In this document: in pieces, positions 47,319 through 58,614 of the stretch | Position numbering within the stretch: the first letter of the stretch is position 1 | Layout of the letters: every line of letters begins with the position of its first letter | NCBI GenBank assembly: GCA_951799445.1 | Contig: OX637288.1 | Coordinates: forward strand, 1,800,501 to 1,864,500 | Length of the DNA stretch: 64,000 bases | Source: Pseudisothecium myosuroides | Taxonomy: Eukaryota > Streptophyta > Bryopsida > Hypnales > Lembophyllaceae | Direction: 5' to 3' | Notes under the pieces: generated by a model | The model's database searches: none | What the model saw: the letters and a program-made list of their open reading frames with translations, nothing else | What the model was told of the DNA's origin: nothing | Position numbers and translations under genes: made by a program

Positions 47319-47847
47319 TGCTGAAGAGTAGTATATTATTTAGGCTAGTTATTAGAGACTCAATTTAGTCTAGTGTGAAAGGTTAAGTGAATAGGATATA
47401 ACCCTTCATGAACGTTTATGACTTTTAAGTCTACACCGTTTGGTGTGTTATATAAAGGGAGTTGCTCCCTATTGATACATGAACAATTTTACCACTTCAT
47501 TAGAGGAGATCCGAGCGTTTAGAAGACCGTTTCAAGGCTGTTCCCAATGCTGGGAACCAGCCCCCGATGTCAGAAAAAAAATTATTAAAAAAATTTAAAA
47601 AAAAAAAAAAAAAGTTCTTAAAATGTTAAAAGAATACTAAATAAAATAAAATTTTAAAAAATAAAATAAAATGACGTGGCAGTCGCTTGGCCACGTCGGA
47701 CAGGCCATGTGGCAGCGTCGCAGCAATCCTGCAGAGTTCCCACAGTCCGGGAACTCGCGGGCTCTTAGAAGCCCAAATCTCCTCTAATGGTTTGCAATGT
47801 TCTTCTTCCTATTGTTCTTATCATGAGAAGCTTGTAGGATTTTATCA
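47319..47847 (+). repeat. 3' LTR of copia element, interrupted
   Basis: Begins TGCTGAAG and ends TTTTATCA. Without the 292-bp insert at 47498-47789 it is exactly 237 bp, equal to the 5' LTR. Confidence 0.95.
47498..47789. mobile_element. MITE-like insertion in the 3' LTR (292 bp), no target copy
   Basis: The ends CATTAGAGGAGAT and ATCTCCTCTAATG are perfect inverses. The middle is a poly-A/AAAT stretch and GACGTGGCAGTCGCTTGGCC. The intact LTR at the same place reads CACTTGTTTGC, so the insert sits between CACTT and GTTTGC with no duplication. A relative is at 53545-53843. Confidence 0.75.
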
Positions 47848-48845
47848 AACTTCTCTATCCCCACACCAAATTTGAATCCAAGAGGAAACACACATTGAGA
47901 GAGTCTGCTACGAACGAGTATTTAGGGCAACCAAGTTTCAAACTCTAATTGCAAACTTGCCGCACCGGATTCATTTTGGAACTAGACTTGGACGTTTTTT
48001 CATACAGTGCTTCAGCTTGACAATGTGAAGTTCATCTCTCACGCGTTCAATGAGTGCAAAATTCCGGAGCTCACTCGGCCGGGGGATAGTTGGGAATTCA
48101 AGGAGCCAGCCGCCGGTTTGGTTGCTACAGCAGCATCTTGTACACTTAATCCCTAACCTATGCACCTCAATTGGTAACTGCCACTACAGTACGACTAATT
48201 TTTTGTTAGAAGCACATCAATAATTGTTCATAGCTTTTCAGCAAGCTATCATTTGCTCGATTTCACCAAGAAATGGCTAAGGATTGTAAAGAATCTCAAA
48301 AAGATGATGGACAGTCTATAATTATTCATGGCACCAAATGAATCTCCAAAACTCCAAGCTGCAATTATTCACGGCACCAATCATCTTGCATCCACTCATT
48401 TAGAATCCACCGGTTTATATTAGAATATAATGGCTTCATGCCAATGCACTGTCCCCTAAGTTTCAATAGCAGGAAAGGCCCACCCATGTTATTTTGATCC
48501 CACTCAACTTAGACAAAAGAGTGTCATGGCTTTGTTTCCAAACAAGCAGCTTGCAGGAAGTGCTCGATCAGGCCGGAGCGTCAGAATTCCACCACCTTAA
48601 AACCAATGAAATTAATCCCTGTGATTGACATGGCCATATATGCTGGTGGATGCGCAAGGGAAGGAGCAGGGGCTGGCACAGGCCGTTCGTGCTTGTAAGG
48701 AATGGGGATTTTGCAGATAATCAATAAGCTTAGCTCTAAAACTTTCTTCCATTGAACTGGTTTTGTATATAATACATGTCAATAGCGCAAGTTGGTCAAT
48801 AGCTTCGTGAAACACAGATGTAGATTTGACTTCTTAGCAGTGATG

Positions 48846-49673
48846 ATCGATGGACAGCCTAGGTGGGTGGCCTCCGGCCCTGCGTCGGCTTCGTCTTTCA
48901 ACTCCCTAAACCGCCTGTACTAGTATGAAGGCGGAGCAATGTCTTCACTTCATGGTGCGCACTAGAGGTGTCCACTGATCCACTCATCTCAAAGTTCAAG
49001 ACCGACGAATTATTAGCAGTTATCATGTAGTTACTCTTGTTTCATGGGTGCGTACATTAATTTGCAAATTATTGCATCGTTACGATGTATACGATTACTG
49101 CAAAGAAATGGCACTACTTTGAAATTTGTATTAACTATGTAGCTTCTATACGTTAATCACAAGTGCGCAAAAGACACAAATTATGCACAAAAATTTACAT
49201 TCTTTATCGTGCATTTTTTGTACATTGAAGGACACAAAAAATCCATGACAACAATGTCATTGGAGTCATTAGTGCAATAATGTATATTAACTGGTATCAA
49301 TGTTCCAAAAAATATTATCAATGTTCAATTGTTAATCACCATTCTAATTTTAAAAAAATTCTTACCTAAATTTTTGGCATTTTGAACTAAATCCATAATT
49401 ACTATAGGTCATCAAATTTAAGCTTGAACTAAATTCATCAATAGGCTACCAAGAAACTTGATAGCATAGTGAAAGAATTACTTCATTGTAGCTTGATTTG
49501 ATTCCATGAGTAGGCCAAGAAACTTGGTAACGTAGTGATGGAATCTCTTCATTGGCAATTAGTGAGAGTTAAGGGTAGAGAGGTCCTCTTTATACTACAA
49601 TCCACTCTATGAACACTCAAAAGATATGGGATAACTTGAAGATGAGAGCTTAACTTCTCATAGTCAAGTTGTT
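48846..49673. other. No gene seen
   Basis: AT-rich flank of duplicated segment D. Confidence 0.35.
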
Positions 49674-50062
49674 TTGAAAATGTATAAATTGTGTTCAAAG
49701 TAGAAATTCAGACCTCAGTTTGGCATAGTAGAGTACATTTTTTTTTAAAACTTTGAACTAGAAAAAGTTGTTAAATGAATTTAGCTTTCATCTCCAAAAA
49801 TCCGTTTGAGATTTAGAGCCACCAATCAAAAGTTATGGACAAAATTCAAAGTCAATGTTTGAAAATGTCAAAAAAATGTCCCTTCCAAGCCGTCTATGAA
49901 CTTTGTCCATAACTTTTGATTGAAGACTCTAAATCTCAAAAGGATTTTTGGAGATGAAAGATAAATTCATTTACCAACTTTTTCTAGTTCAAAGTTTTTT
50001 GAATTTTTTTATTCTACTATGCCTAAATGAGGTCTGAATTTCTACTTTGAACATAATTCCTG
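49674..50062. mobile_element. Foldback MITE R4, copy 2
   Basis: Same family as 17254-17642: TCAGACCTCAGTTTGGCATA, CTTTCATCTCCAAAAATCC and CAATCAAAAGTTATGGACAA at the left return inverted at the right. Ends are approximate. Confidence 0.8.
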
Positions 50063-50897
50063 CTTTTCAATTAAATTAGTATTGAAATTGTGAAAAATTG
50101 AAAAATGCAATGTTAGTACAATAACTATGCATGGACATGATTTTGTGTGATTATTGCACTAATTTTATATGTCTTAGAAAAGCACTAATGTTGCACAAAG
50201 TTAGTCGCCATCACTAAACCACTGAAGTCATACATATTTTATCATGCATAGTTATCGTGCAATTTTAGCACTTTAAACTCAAATATGAATGACATGCCTT
50301 GACCGCATGGTATTAATGAATGTCATTATCGTGTTGTAACAATGTTTCCAAGTGAATGAATGTAACACAAAAGCAGTGCTCGACAATAATCGTATGATTA
50401 CTATTGACAATTTGTGATAGAGGAACTTTGTGATGCTCTTGCCTTGTCTCTCTGTTCGGTCCGGTCCCATGTTGTCAATTTGTATTCTTTGTGTTCCTTG
50501 CCAGGCCACTTGTGACTGGTGGTTATGTACCTTATTTTTTTGCAATGAAATTCCATTTCATTTGTGTCAAAAAAAAAATTGGTACCAATAATAGAGCACA
50601 TCATACAAGATGGATTATAGATTAAATTAAACCTATATATCTTTGTTTTGTTTTCTATGATGTATTGCACATATAAAGGGGCTTGGTTTCAAAATGACAA
50701 ATACTCCAATGACTGATTTGTTAGTGGTTACTTGAACCCTAATAAATAAAACAATACAAAATAAATTTATTATATATATAAAAAGATGGATTTGAAATAA
50801 TTCTTCAACTCTCCAAGGTCAAAATTATATTTTAATTATATTTTAATTATAATATTACAATTGTGGGTGATGTGAATGAAAACACACAAATTATATA
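50063..50897. other. No gene seen
   Basis: AT-rich; frames of up to 89 codons on the minus strand show no domain. Confidence 0.35.
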
Positions 50898-51464
50898 CTA
50901 CCTCCGTCCCAAAATGATCTTCCTGTTGGACAAAACATTCTAGATTAAGGCAAAAAATAACATTTTAAAAATCTGTTTTGTGTTGTTAGTAGAGTTTGGT
51001 GTACTCCTAGTATTCTATAAACTTTGAGTTTCAAAATCCTTTTTGAAATGTAGTTTTTGGAACATTGAAAAGTAGAATTTCTTGGGCATTTTCAATGATC
51101 ACCAGTGGTCAATTAATTGTTGCAAGTGAGGTCATCATTTTGTAGGCATTTAGTATATGCCTAAGCCTATGTGTGGCCCTTTATTCCAGCTCCAAAAGCT
51201 TCATCTCCTTCAATTGGGCAATATTCAAAGAGATGCAAAAAATACAAACAAACAGTGTTGATTGACCCCATTAATCATTTTATTTATCTTTTGACTAATG
51301 ATTGCATGAATGGAGGGGGAACTACTACTCAAAGTTGTTTTGTTGGTCCCCAATAGCAATTGAAAGTCAAATTTGACCAATTCGCAAGTCACAGATTGCA
51401 ACAAGAAGATCATTTTGGGACAAAAATGAAGGCCAACAGGAAGATCATTTTGGGACGGAGGGAA
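50898..51464. mobile_element. Stowaway-like element (567 bp)
   Basis: The left end CTACCTCCGTCCCAAAATGA and the right end TCATTTTGGGACGGAGGGAA form inverted repeats of about 32 bp, running on through TCTTCCTGTTGG. TA is on both sides (50896-50897 and 51465-51466). No transposase frame. Confidence 0.9.
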
Positions 51465-52837
51465 TAAAGAAATAGTCATAACTTGCACTTGTTTGGCTTC
51501 ATTTCATAGCTATTGTCTTATAGCATCATGATTTCATGGCCATGTCATGGCTTCATTTCATTATTTTATTTGTTTGGCCTAATGACTCCATAGTCAAGTT
51601 GTGTCATTTAATCGCTAAATGCCTGAGGCACCAAATTTTGGTGTCGACAAAACTTTGAAGTTGAATAAAACCTAACCGAGTTGCTATTTTTAACAATTTA
51701 TATTTTTGAAAAATTATTTTTGAAGTCTAGTTTTAGAGCCAAAAATCCGATTTTGAAAATGATTGATTATGATTTTTCTATTTAAGATTTTGTGCAAGGG
51801 TGCCCATTGCAATCTTGACTTTTCGTAGTGTTGAGGACTCTTGGAAATGAGCCTCAAATACACTAGATATTGGAGGAAAAATCACATTAGAAACTCATTT
51901 AAAAAAATTGGAGAGTAGATTTTGAGAAGCAGTAAAATGATTGGGGTTATGCAAGTTAGGTCCTTTAACCTCAAATTTTTTTGTTGACCAACTTTTGAGA
52001 TTTGGCATGTGAAAAGAGGATTGAAAGACTTCAAGTCACTTTCGCAATTTTAACACCTTCATGTTCAAACATTATAATCTTTCAATTCATAAGTGATATT
52101 GTTGTGTTTTCTTCTCCTATGTGACTTCTAACATGTCTAGTTTGAATTTTTACGGTTACAATTGCTAAGAAATTGATACAACTTATCAAAATATTGACTT
52201 TTTGCTCAATTTAGAGCAAATTCGTGGAAGTTCAAAATGGGCCTTGGGCATTTAGGAGTTAAGTGACTCTTCACACCTAGTGCATCCTACATTCATCAAT
52301 ATATAAATATGTATCACCAAATGGCTAAACTAGTTCCAACCTAAAGATCATTATTGAAATTAAATTAAATTATTTCAATAATTCATTGCCTTCATTATAG
52401 GAATATTAAGAGCTAGGGAAGCAAATTTGTTATTTTCAAATTTGTATAAGGCCCATTTTCTAGATAGTTTGGCATTTGCAACATTTATTTATTTATTTCC
52501 TCACTACCTTTCAAAGTTATTTAAAAAAAATCAACTTCTATTTTTTATTTCATTTTTATCGTCAGTCAGTCGAGTAAAAAAATTGTAAACATAACATTGT
52601 TAAGTGGCTGAATCTCCCACTTCCAGGAGGAGGTATAATTCCCCCTAGATACCTTTGGGGTAATTCAGGTATAATATAATGAACTTAGGTAGAGCCACCC
52701 ATAATCGACTGAATAAGCAATTCTGACATAATTTGTAGTAGTAAGCAAGGCAAAACAAATATTTTCAAATGTGCATCAATAGAAATGACGGGGATTGCAA
52801 ATTTTTTGGTAATTTTATCACTTGAATTGAAAATACT
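51465..52837. other. No gene seen
   Basis: AT-rich DNA without recognisable coding structure. Confidence 0.4.
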
Positions 52838-53050
52838 ATGAATTTTGGGAGGCGAGAAGTGCTCCGGACCCGTGGCCAATATCTAGACTCTTCCAATTCC
52901 GATCATTCAAGAACTTTTTTCCTAGTATACTCATTATTTCCTCCTTTCTTTTTCGCAACTTGGAATATGAACTTATTAGTTCCAACCTTAAAAAGGAGAA
53001 AAAAACATTCTAAGCTTCAAAAAATCTAGTGCAACTTTGGTCGGAAATAC
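52838..53050. repeat. Dispersed repeat R1, copy 2 (inverted)
   Basis: Read on the plus strand it shares ATGAATTTTGGGA, CTAGACTCTTCCAATTCCGAT and CCAACCTTAAAAAGGA with the complements of 6480-6815 and 63230-63590. Confidence 0.65.
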
Positions 53051-53287
53051 CTACATCTATAGGTTGGTTATGGATCACTGGTTGGGAATGGGTGACTTTA
53101 CCTTTGATTAGCGGGGCAAAAGTTCAGTAATTTCTGGGTTGTCAATGTCCCCCCATCCCTAGGCCCATCCCCTCTTCCCATGTGGATTTTTGTAGACTTT
53201 GGTCATCACTTTCAGTAACTTACAACACCATTTGGGAATTTGGTTGTCACTTTTGGTAACTTATAGCATCAGTTGGTAGGTTCCGAC

Positions 53288-53451
53288 CGCTACAAGAGAA
53301 AGGGGTGTTTTAAGTGAGTTTTAAAGTATAGTCCTAGACATAAGATTTTAAGTAATGACGTTTTAGGAGATTTTCAGCAAAATTTTACTTAAAACACATG
53401 TCTAGGACTATACTTTAAAACTCACTTAAAACACCCCTTTCTCTTGTAGTG
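53288..53451. mobile_element. CACTA-type MITE R5, copy 4
   Basis: The left end CGCTACAAGAGAAAGGGGTG (one base off the CACTA end) is mirrored by CACCCCTTTCTCTTGTAGTG. 164 bp, almost a pure palindrome. Confidence 0.83.
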
Positions 53452-53544
53452 CCACTTTTTGCGGAAGCAAAAGGGACTCCAAGCAATGTTATGAACTACT
53501 TACCCAATGTTGCGTGCCCTACCTCCATGCCTAAAAAATTCACT

Positions 53545-53843
53545 AAGTGAATCTGAAACAATGTCTCATTACAAGAAGTTTCAGCCCTGAAAGAGGCTAT
53601 TAACAAATCATTTTCGGCACCCCTGCGGTGCAATTACAAAACATTAAAAAAAAAAAATAATAATAATTTTTTTAAATTATTATTATTATTATTTAAAATA
53701 TTAAAAAAATAAAAAAAATTGACGTGGCACAAGTAGTGCCACATCAGCACCCGAAATCAAATAATTTTTTATTTGAATTTTTTCTGCAATTGCACCCGGG
53801 GGGTCAAAACTCACCCCCCCTTCGGGGACTGAAATTTCTTCTA
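53545..53843. mobile_element. MITE-like element with CATTASAAGAA ends
   Basis: CATTACAAGAAGTTTCAG at the left is mirrored by CTGAAATTTCTTCTAATG at the right. The interior has A/T runs and GACGTGGCACAAGTAGTGCC, the same layout as the insertion at 47498-47789. Target copy not clear. Confidence 0.65.
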
Positions 53844-53860
53844 ATGCTTTTGGGTGCAGC

Positions 53861-54650
53861 TACCTTATTATACAGTTGATGAAGCATTCCGTCGGAGTTA
53901 CTTGAGTAGTTCTTGACTCTCGAACCCACTCACAGTTTTTGCGGCAGTAAGAAATTCACTAAATGAGACGAGAAAGAGTCGCAGCACGTAACTGAACTTA
54001 GACAGCAATTGCAAGTGTGACAAGGTGGTGCTGTTAATGCTAACTGAGGATATTCTGGTGATCGAGAGCGAAGTATTTTGTCTTTCAGTGTCTGGAAAAC
54101 CTCCTTCACTTGAGCATCTCCAGCTTCTTTAATTGATGGACGGCTTGAATGCAGAGTTAGCTTAGGCTTCCGACAATTGTGCTAAACTTGTCTGTGGTCG
54201 CAGCTAGTCGTGTCTTCGCAGTAATGATTTGCAACACAATCTTGCAAGAGGCATTTCTATTTCTGTACCCAATCGTGCGTCACTGAGCCTGAAGTGTTTA
54301 TATTAGTTTGGGAGGAGAAGAAAACAGTCCATCAGCAGAGCATCTCCTGCCTCGTTGATGACCGGGTTGAATGGAGAGTGACTAGTTTAGCGTTCTTCAA
54401 TTGTTCCGATCTTGTCTATCATTCTAATAGTTTCGTCGAAGTATTGCTTTTCAACTCCATCTTGCAAGAGACCTTCCTGGTTCTGTACCGACATTTGTCT
54501 CGTTGAGGCTGAAGTATTCAGTCTTGGAGGGAGAAAATTGTCTCAAGAAACATCCGTCGGCAGAGCATCTTCTGCCTGGCTCTTTCATGTCCGGCTTGAA
54601 TGGAGAGCTAGTTTAGGGTTCCGACAATTGTTCCAAACTTCCAAACCTGT
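53861..54650. promoter_or_regulatory. Second copy of the TIR upstream triple repeat, upstream of the HET gene
   Basis: Direct copy of 29521-30350: CTGGTGATCGAGAGCGAAGT, GCATTTCTATTTCTG, CGTGCGTCACTGAGCCTGAA, GATGACCGGGTTGAATGGAG and CAAGAGACCTTCCTGG occur in the same order. The three units are anchored near 54160, 54385 and 54611. Similarity stops just where the TIR coding region would begin; no TIR sequence follows. Confidence 0.75.
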
Positions 54651-55154
54651 CCGCAACCGTTTTCCACACACAGAAGCTCGAACCACTAACCACCACGTCG
54701 CACGCGAAAGGTGCGGAGATTTTGTCGTACCCGGTTTGCAGGCCAGCGGGGGTGGCTTGAGAACAACCGGGTTTTGCAGGCCAGCGCAGGTTTTGGGGCC
54801 GGCCTCTCCAGAAGGTCATCCATTTGGGGGGCCGGGTGGTGATGTTCTTAGGATGTTCTGGAGTATTAGAATGTTATGGTGATAAGTTATTGAAGAGGGC
54901 ATGGGGTATTGAGGAAGTGTTATGTAGGAGGCAGCACTGTAAGAAAAGAAGGAAAAGATTATGAGCTGAAGTGGGAAAGTAGGGTTTAGGACAAGACAGC
55001 AGTGTGAGAAGGGAAAGAGCAAATTATGCAGTATTAAGAATACAGGGGCTTCAGAGGTGTTTGCGAGTAAGGCAGAGTAGTTCTAGAAGAACTAGAAGAG
55101 CAAGATCAGCACCGAAAGCCTAGAATTGCCATGCTTTGAAGTCAAATGTGCTTA

Positions 55155-55262
55155 CAGTCTGATTTTCATTGTTGCTGATTGTCTCGAGTGCATCTTGCAG
55201 GGCCTTTTCAGTCCGAGGAAGCTTGTTCCTCATCTTCATTACATTCTCTCTGGAAGGTACTT
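55155..55262 (-). CDS. Candidate exon on the minus strand, unknown product
   Basis: Bounded by TTCCAG| and GACT|GTAAGC. It encodes ENVMKMRNKLPRTEKALQDA and a polar continuation, a strongly helical, charged stretch. A possible first exon starts MEVQENHDQ at about 55478 on the minus strand, below the TATA-like tract at 55609-55620. No family recognised; could be chance. Confidence 0.25.
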
Positions 55263-55608
55263 CGAGATAAACTAAACCTAAACCCTTATTGCAGCAAATT
55301 AAATCCAAACATTTGTTGTTTACCTAGAATTGTCCAACTTGTTGTGTTTGTGGTTACTAGAGGGTGGCATCAATTGAGCAGCATATTAATTAGTTAGTTC
55401 AGTTGAACTAGTTGAGACAAATCTGGCTATGGCAAATATCATTCACACTTGATCGTGGTTTTCTTGGACCTCCATAGCTTATGCACTGCACAGAGAACAA
55501 GCTAGCAAGTTCTGGAGAGAGGCGAAGCCAGTTGAGAGAGAAGAAGATGGCATCCCATAGTGATGGGGTGGGTGGGGTTTCTGGGTGATCTCAAAGCTGG
55601 TATGAGGG

Positions 55609-55620
55609 TTATATATATGT
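55609..55620. promoter_or_regulatory. TATA-like tract between divergent transcription units
   Basis: TTATATATATGT reads as a TATA box on both strands: TATATATG towards the HET gene, TATATATAACC towards the minus-strand candidate. Position only. Confidence 0.3.
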
Positions 55621-55732
55621 ACGGGTTTAGCGTATGGAACTAGATTTTTGGTCTGTCTGTAAATGGCATCTCACATCTAGGCGCTTGTATTATGCTTCGG
55701 TATGTTTAGTTTAACTCGTGAACTTTGTGCAG

Positions 55733-58263
55733 GAGTTTTCCACGCTGCTCTATGCGAGACTTGCGAGAGTCAATCTCCATCTGTCGCAACTTAGGGCTGC
55801 CTTCTTCTGGTTTCGCGTCTGCCTCATCTCAAGTGTGACGGGGAATCTTCTATACCAAGCCAATTTAGATCTTTCAGTTTGGAGTCACCGTCAGATCCTT
55901 GAGTTCATTGGCAGGGGCGTCGCGGGCGTCATGACCTCCACGTAAGTCCAATCATCCTCGAAGACCTTGATGATTCTTGGTAGCGTTGGTGATCTTTCAC
56001 TTTGCACATGAAGCATAGAATCCTAATTTGATCTTCCTGTCTCATTAGGATGTCTTTCACAGAGTTGGTGGCTGGGATGCTCGTTCCAGATGTTAGGCTT
56101 TCTCGTGAGTTCTACCACATCCCATCAACTGTTCTTTATGAAGTCCCTCGGGCTTGCGTGGTTAGCAACGATGCCAAACACTCTTTTCTTCCCCTCTCGG
56201 GGAGTACTTCAGATTCTGGTGAAAAAATAATGGAAGAATTTTCCCGAATAGATCCCTGGGCAGCCTCACAATTCGGCCTCAAAAACCTTGCACTCCAGGA
56301 TTTTGTCATGAGGCTTCTTTATGAGAGCTCTATGCAACGTGCCCCGCCCCAAGTGGGTTCCAGCTTTATCATTCTAAGCTACACATGGCACAATCCTCGA
56401 TGGACTCCTCATACTTCTCTCGGCAGTCCTTCAAACGATACTCAGATTGATGCCGGACCCCTGACTCCAGCAATGTGGTCCGCGTTCCTCTCACAGCGCC
56501 TCAGCCCATCCGAAGGTTTCTGGTGCGACCAACTCTGCATAAATCAGAATTCTAGTCACGAGAAAGAATCCGCGATTGGTGCGATGGATCTTCTGTACAA
56601 AAGTGCCCGCAAAGTTGTCGTGGTTCTGGAAGACATCGCTATTACTAACGAAGAGATGAACGTGCTTGTTGACAATGATCCGTATAGATCTGGCAACCAA
56701 TCTCAGCAGGAGAAAGAAAGAATCGCGAGTGCATTTGGGAAGATTGTTCACGCAAGATGGTTCCGAAGGGCGTGGTGCTTACACGAGTTTCTTGTTAGCA
56801 GGAATCATACATTTTTGGTTCCGGTCAGTGGTGAAGTCGGGAATGAAGTGGTGACTGTAGTGAGGCTAGATGCACTGTTCCTGGAGACAATGGTAGAAAC
56901 GTTTGTGGAAGTCGAGTTCCACCGTCATTTGACTACAAAACGCGCAAGCTTCGTCACCTCAGACCTAAGAAACGAAGATCTCATGCGCTTACAACGCTTT
57001 ATACTGCGTCTCCAAGCCCTCAGTTTGGCTACAGTATTTGAGACCGAGCTACCCAATACTGATGACAGCTACATGCATATGTTCACTGAGATCTTTTCGT
57101 TGGGTGCCTTTATGATGTCGGACAAGATCTCTATTCTTCTAAATGTGATGAACTCGGGCCTTTACTACTCAGGCTCAATGTCTTTGATGGAGGAAGATTG
57201 CCTCCGCTTGGCTACTATGGTGGCGCTTGCCGCTGGTGATCCAACAGCATTGGCAACTACTGGTGGTCCTATCCATTCGCCTAATAGAAAACTGGAAAAC
57301 CAATGGCTCAGGTTGCCGGTTTTAATAGATACCACGCTAGTAAAGGGGAAAGCAAGTTTGCCAAAGATTGGCACAGATCTGACCATGACAGATCAGGGTT
57401 TACAACTTGCTATGCAATTCATTTGCACCAGTGCTGATGTTGCTGCTGCGGAGTACAAATACCTATCCCTTTCAAAGTTACTAATTGACCATAGAGCAAT
57501 GTGCAAGAGTCCATTTCCGCCTGAAGTGTCCGTTTTGTTGCTGGATCGCGAAGATGAGGACGAGAGCTACAAGGGCATAAGAGTGTATTATATTCAAGCC
57601 CTTGCATGTGCTTTGCAGCTTGGTGCAGACTGGATTATTGAAATTGGGACGACTTTGCTAGCAAACCTCCCTGACCTAATTATCCGTATGGAGGATGGAT
57701 TGAAGCAGGATTACAAGGACGCAGTCAACTGGGCGCTTTCTTTGGAGCTAGAAGTACATGAGACTTGGAGAGGTAATGGAGAAGCCAACATCGGGGGTGA
57801 TGAAGAACCATCACTCCGCGATGAACGTCATTTGTCAAATAGTACTCTCACTAGCAGCATGCTTTCACCCAAGACCCATTTATGGTACTCGTTGCTTCTC
57901 CGCTTTGCCGACAAACTCGTCTTCGTTGGTCTCGCTGCAACAAACGATAAAAGCACTCGTGCTGCCGCCTATGCAAACACCAACTTTGCGGTACAAATCC
58001 TTCACTCTTCAAGCGCGAGTGTTCACCAATTTGTGGTGTTTTCGCCCGTCTGCGACCAGTCTGATCCGGGCTCTTTGAATTTGTGCATGCCGGAGGTGTT
58101 GGCCAACGAAGAGTATCGGAACATCTCGCGTCTGTGGATCCTGAAAGAATGTAGGGAAGATGGCACAGGAAGGAGATTTCAGCTGGTCTCAAAAACAAGG
58201 CTGATTGGGACTGCAGATGCACCGAAAGGAGTGAGGATGGGGAAAGTCGTTATTGTTGGGTGA
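55733..58263 (+). CDS. HET-domain (heterokaryon incompatibility-like) protein
   Basis: In fungi HET domains trigger cell death on non-self recognition; a role in plants is not established to my knowledge. Exon 55733-55941 (phase 0 start after TTGTGCAG, ends ACCTCCAC|GTAAGT) joins exon 56049-58263 (after CTCATTAG). Counting from the Met at 56050 (737 residues), the three HET blocks are at about 105-116 (SFIILSYTWHNP), 157-193 (FWCDQLCINQN, IGAMDLLYKSARKVVVVLED) and 236-252 (ARWFRRAWCLHEFLVSRN). Residues 260-737 are a long helical part without a recognised domain. The first exon holds a hydrophobic stretch (FFWFRVCLISSV). The true start is unresolved: the upstream ATG at 55636 is in frame but would need a 33-bp intron, too short for plants; starts at 55931 or 56050 are possible. 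GC-rich against its surroundings; duplicated TIR-type upstream DNA lies 1.1 kb before it. Confidence 0.87.
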
Positions 58264-58614
58264 AGTCCATGGGAGTTGCTGATGCAATCTGGAGCTGGTT
58301 GGATGCTGGGGAAGCCTTAGAATGGAGCCCAACGTGTGACAGCAGGATATTGCCTGCTTGTGTGTCAATCATAGTTTAGAAGTGGGTAACTTTCTACCGA
58401 GTAGAGTTGCAAACAGTAGAATAACGACAAGAAAAAGAGAAAACTAATACTAAAAGACTCGTTTAATTCTGGAAATACAAGGCTCACACTTTTGGAAAAA
58501 TTTTCTTCACTCCTTTCTATACACCACAAGTATATTCATGCAGTAGAGAAGTTCGATATATAGCACGTAGAAACTTGATCCCTACACACTAGATCTGTAA
58601 TGTACAGTACTGTA
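58264..58614. other. 3' flank of HET gene
   Basis: Probably 3' UTR and terminator region; no coding structure. Confidence 0.4.

Larger units (their letters stand above)
41202..47847 (+). mobile_element. Ty1/copia LTR retrotransposon, degenerate, with two internal insertions
   Basis: The element has paired LTRs, a 5-bp target copy AACTT on both sides (41197-41201 and 47848-47852), a tRNA-iMet primer site and a purine tract. The order is gag, zinc knuckle, protease, integrase, reverse transcriptase, RNase H. Integrase ahead of reverse transcriptase defines copia. Length is 6646 bp; removing the insertions at 44898-46236 and 47498-47789 leaves about 5.0 kb, usual for the group. Several stops and frameshifts make it inactive. 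The LTRs differ at 6 of 237 positions, all transitions, as expected for an old methylated copy. Confidence 0.97.
39003..48845. repeat. Duplicated segment D, copy A (interrupted by the copia element)
   Basis: Blocks at 39003-39120, 40284-40400, 40921-41201 and 47848-48840 match, in order, 60977-61100, 61154-61290, 61420-61690 and 61691-63130. Shared phrases include GACGAGCATGACTCTCTATT-like sequence, CAACAACCAAGTTTG, CGGTGTCGCCAGTTGGAAGC, GAGAGAGTCTGCTACGAACG and GATTTTGCAGRTAATCAATA. The copia element interrupts only this copy, so it came after the duplication. Material at 39540-40150 is mostly absent from copy B. Confidence 0.8.
54651..55732. other. Region between the duplicated upstream repeat and the HET gene
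   Basis: Should contain the HET promoter and possibly its first exon. CCGGTTTGCAGGCCAGCG is nearly repeated at 54738 and 54768. A minus-strand exon candidate lies at 55155-55262. Confidence 0.35.

Noticed and set aside
55636..55733. In-frame ATG at 55636 as the HET start
   Set aside because: Needs a 33-bp intron (GTATGT...TGCAG), well below the plant minimum; it also lies only about 20 bp behind the TATA-like tract. Left open rather than called.
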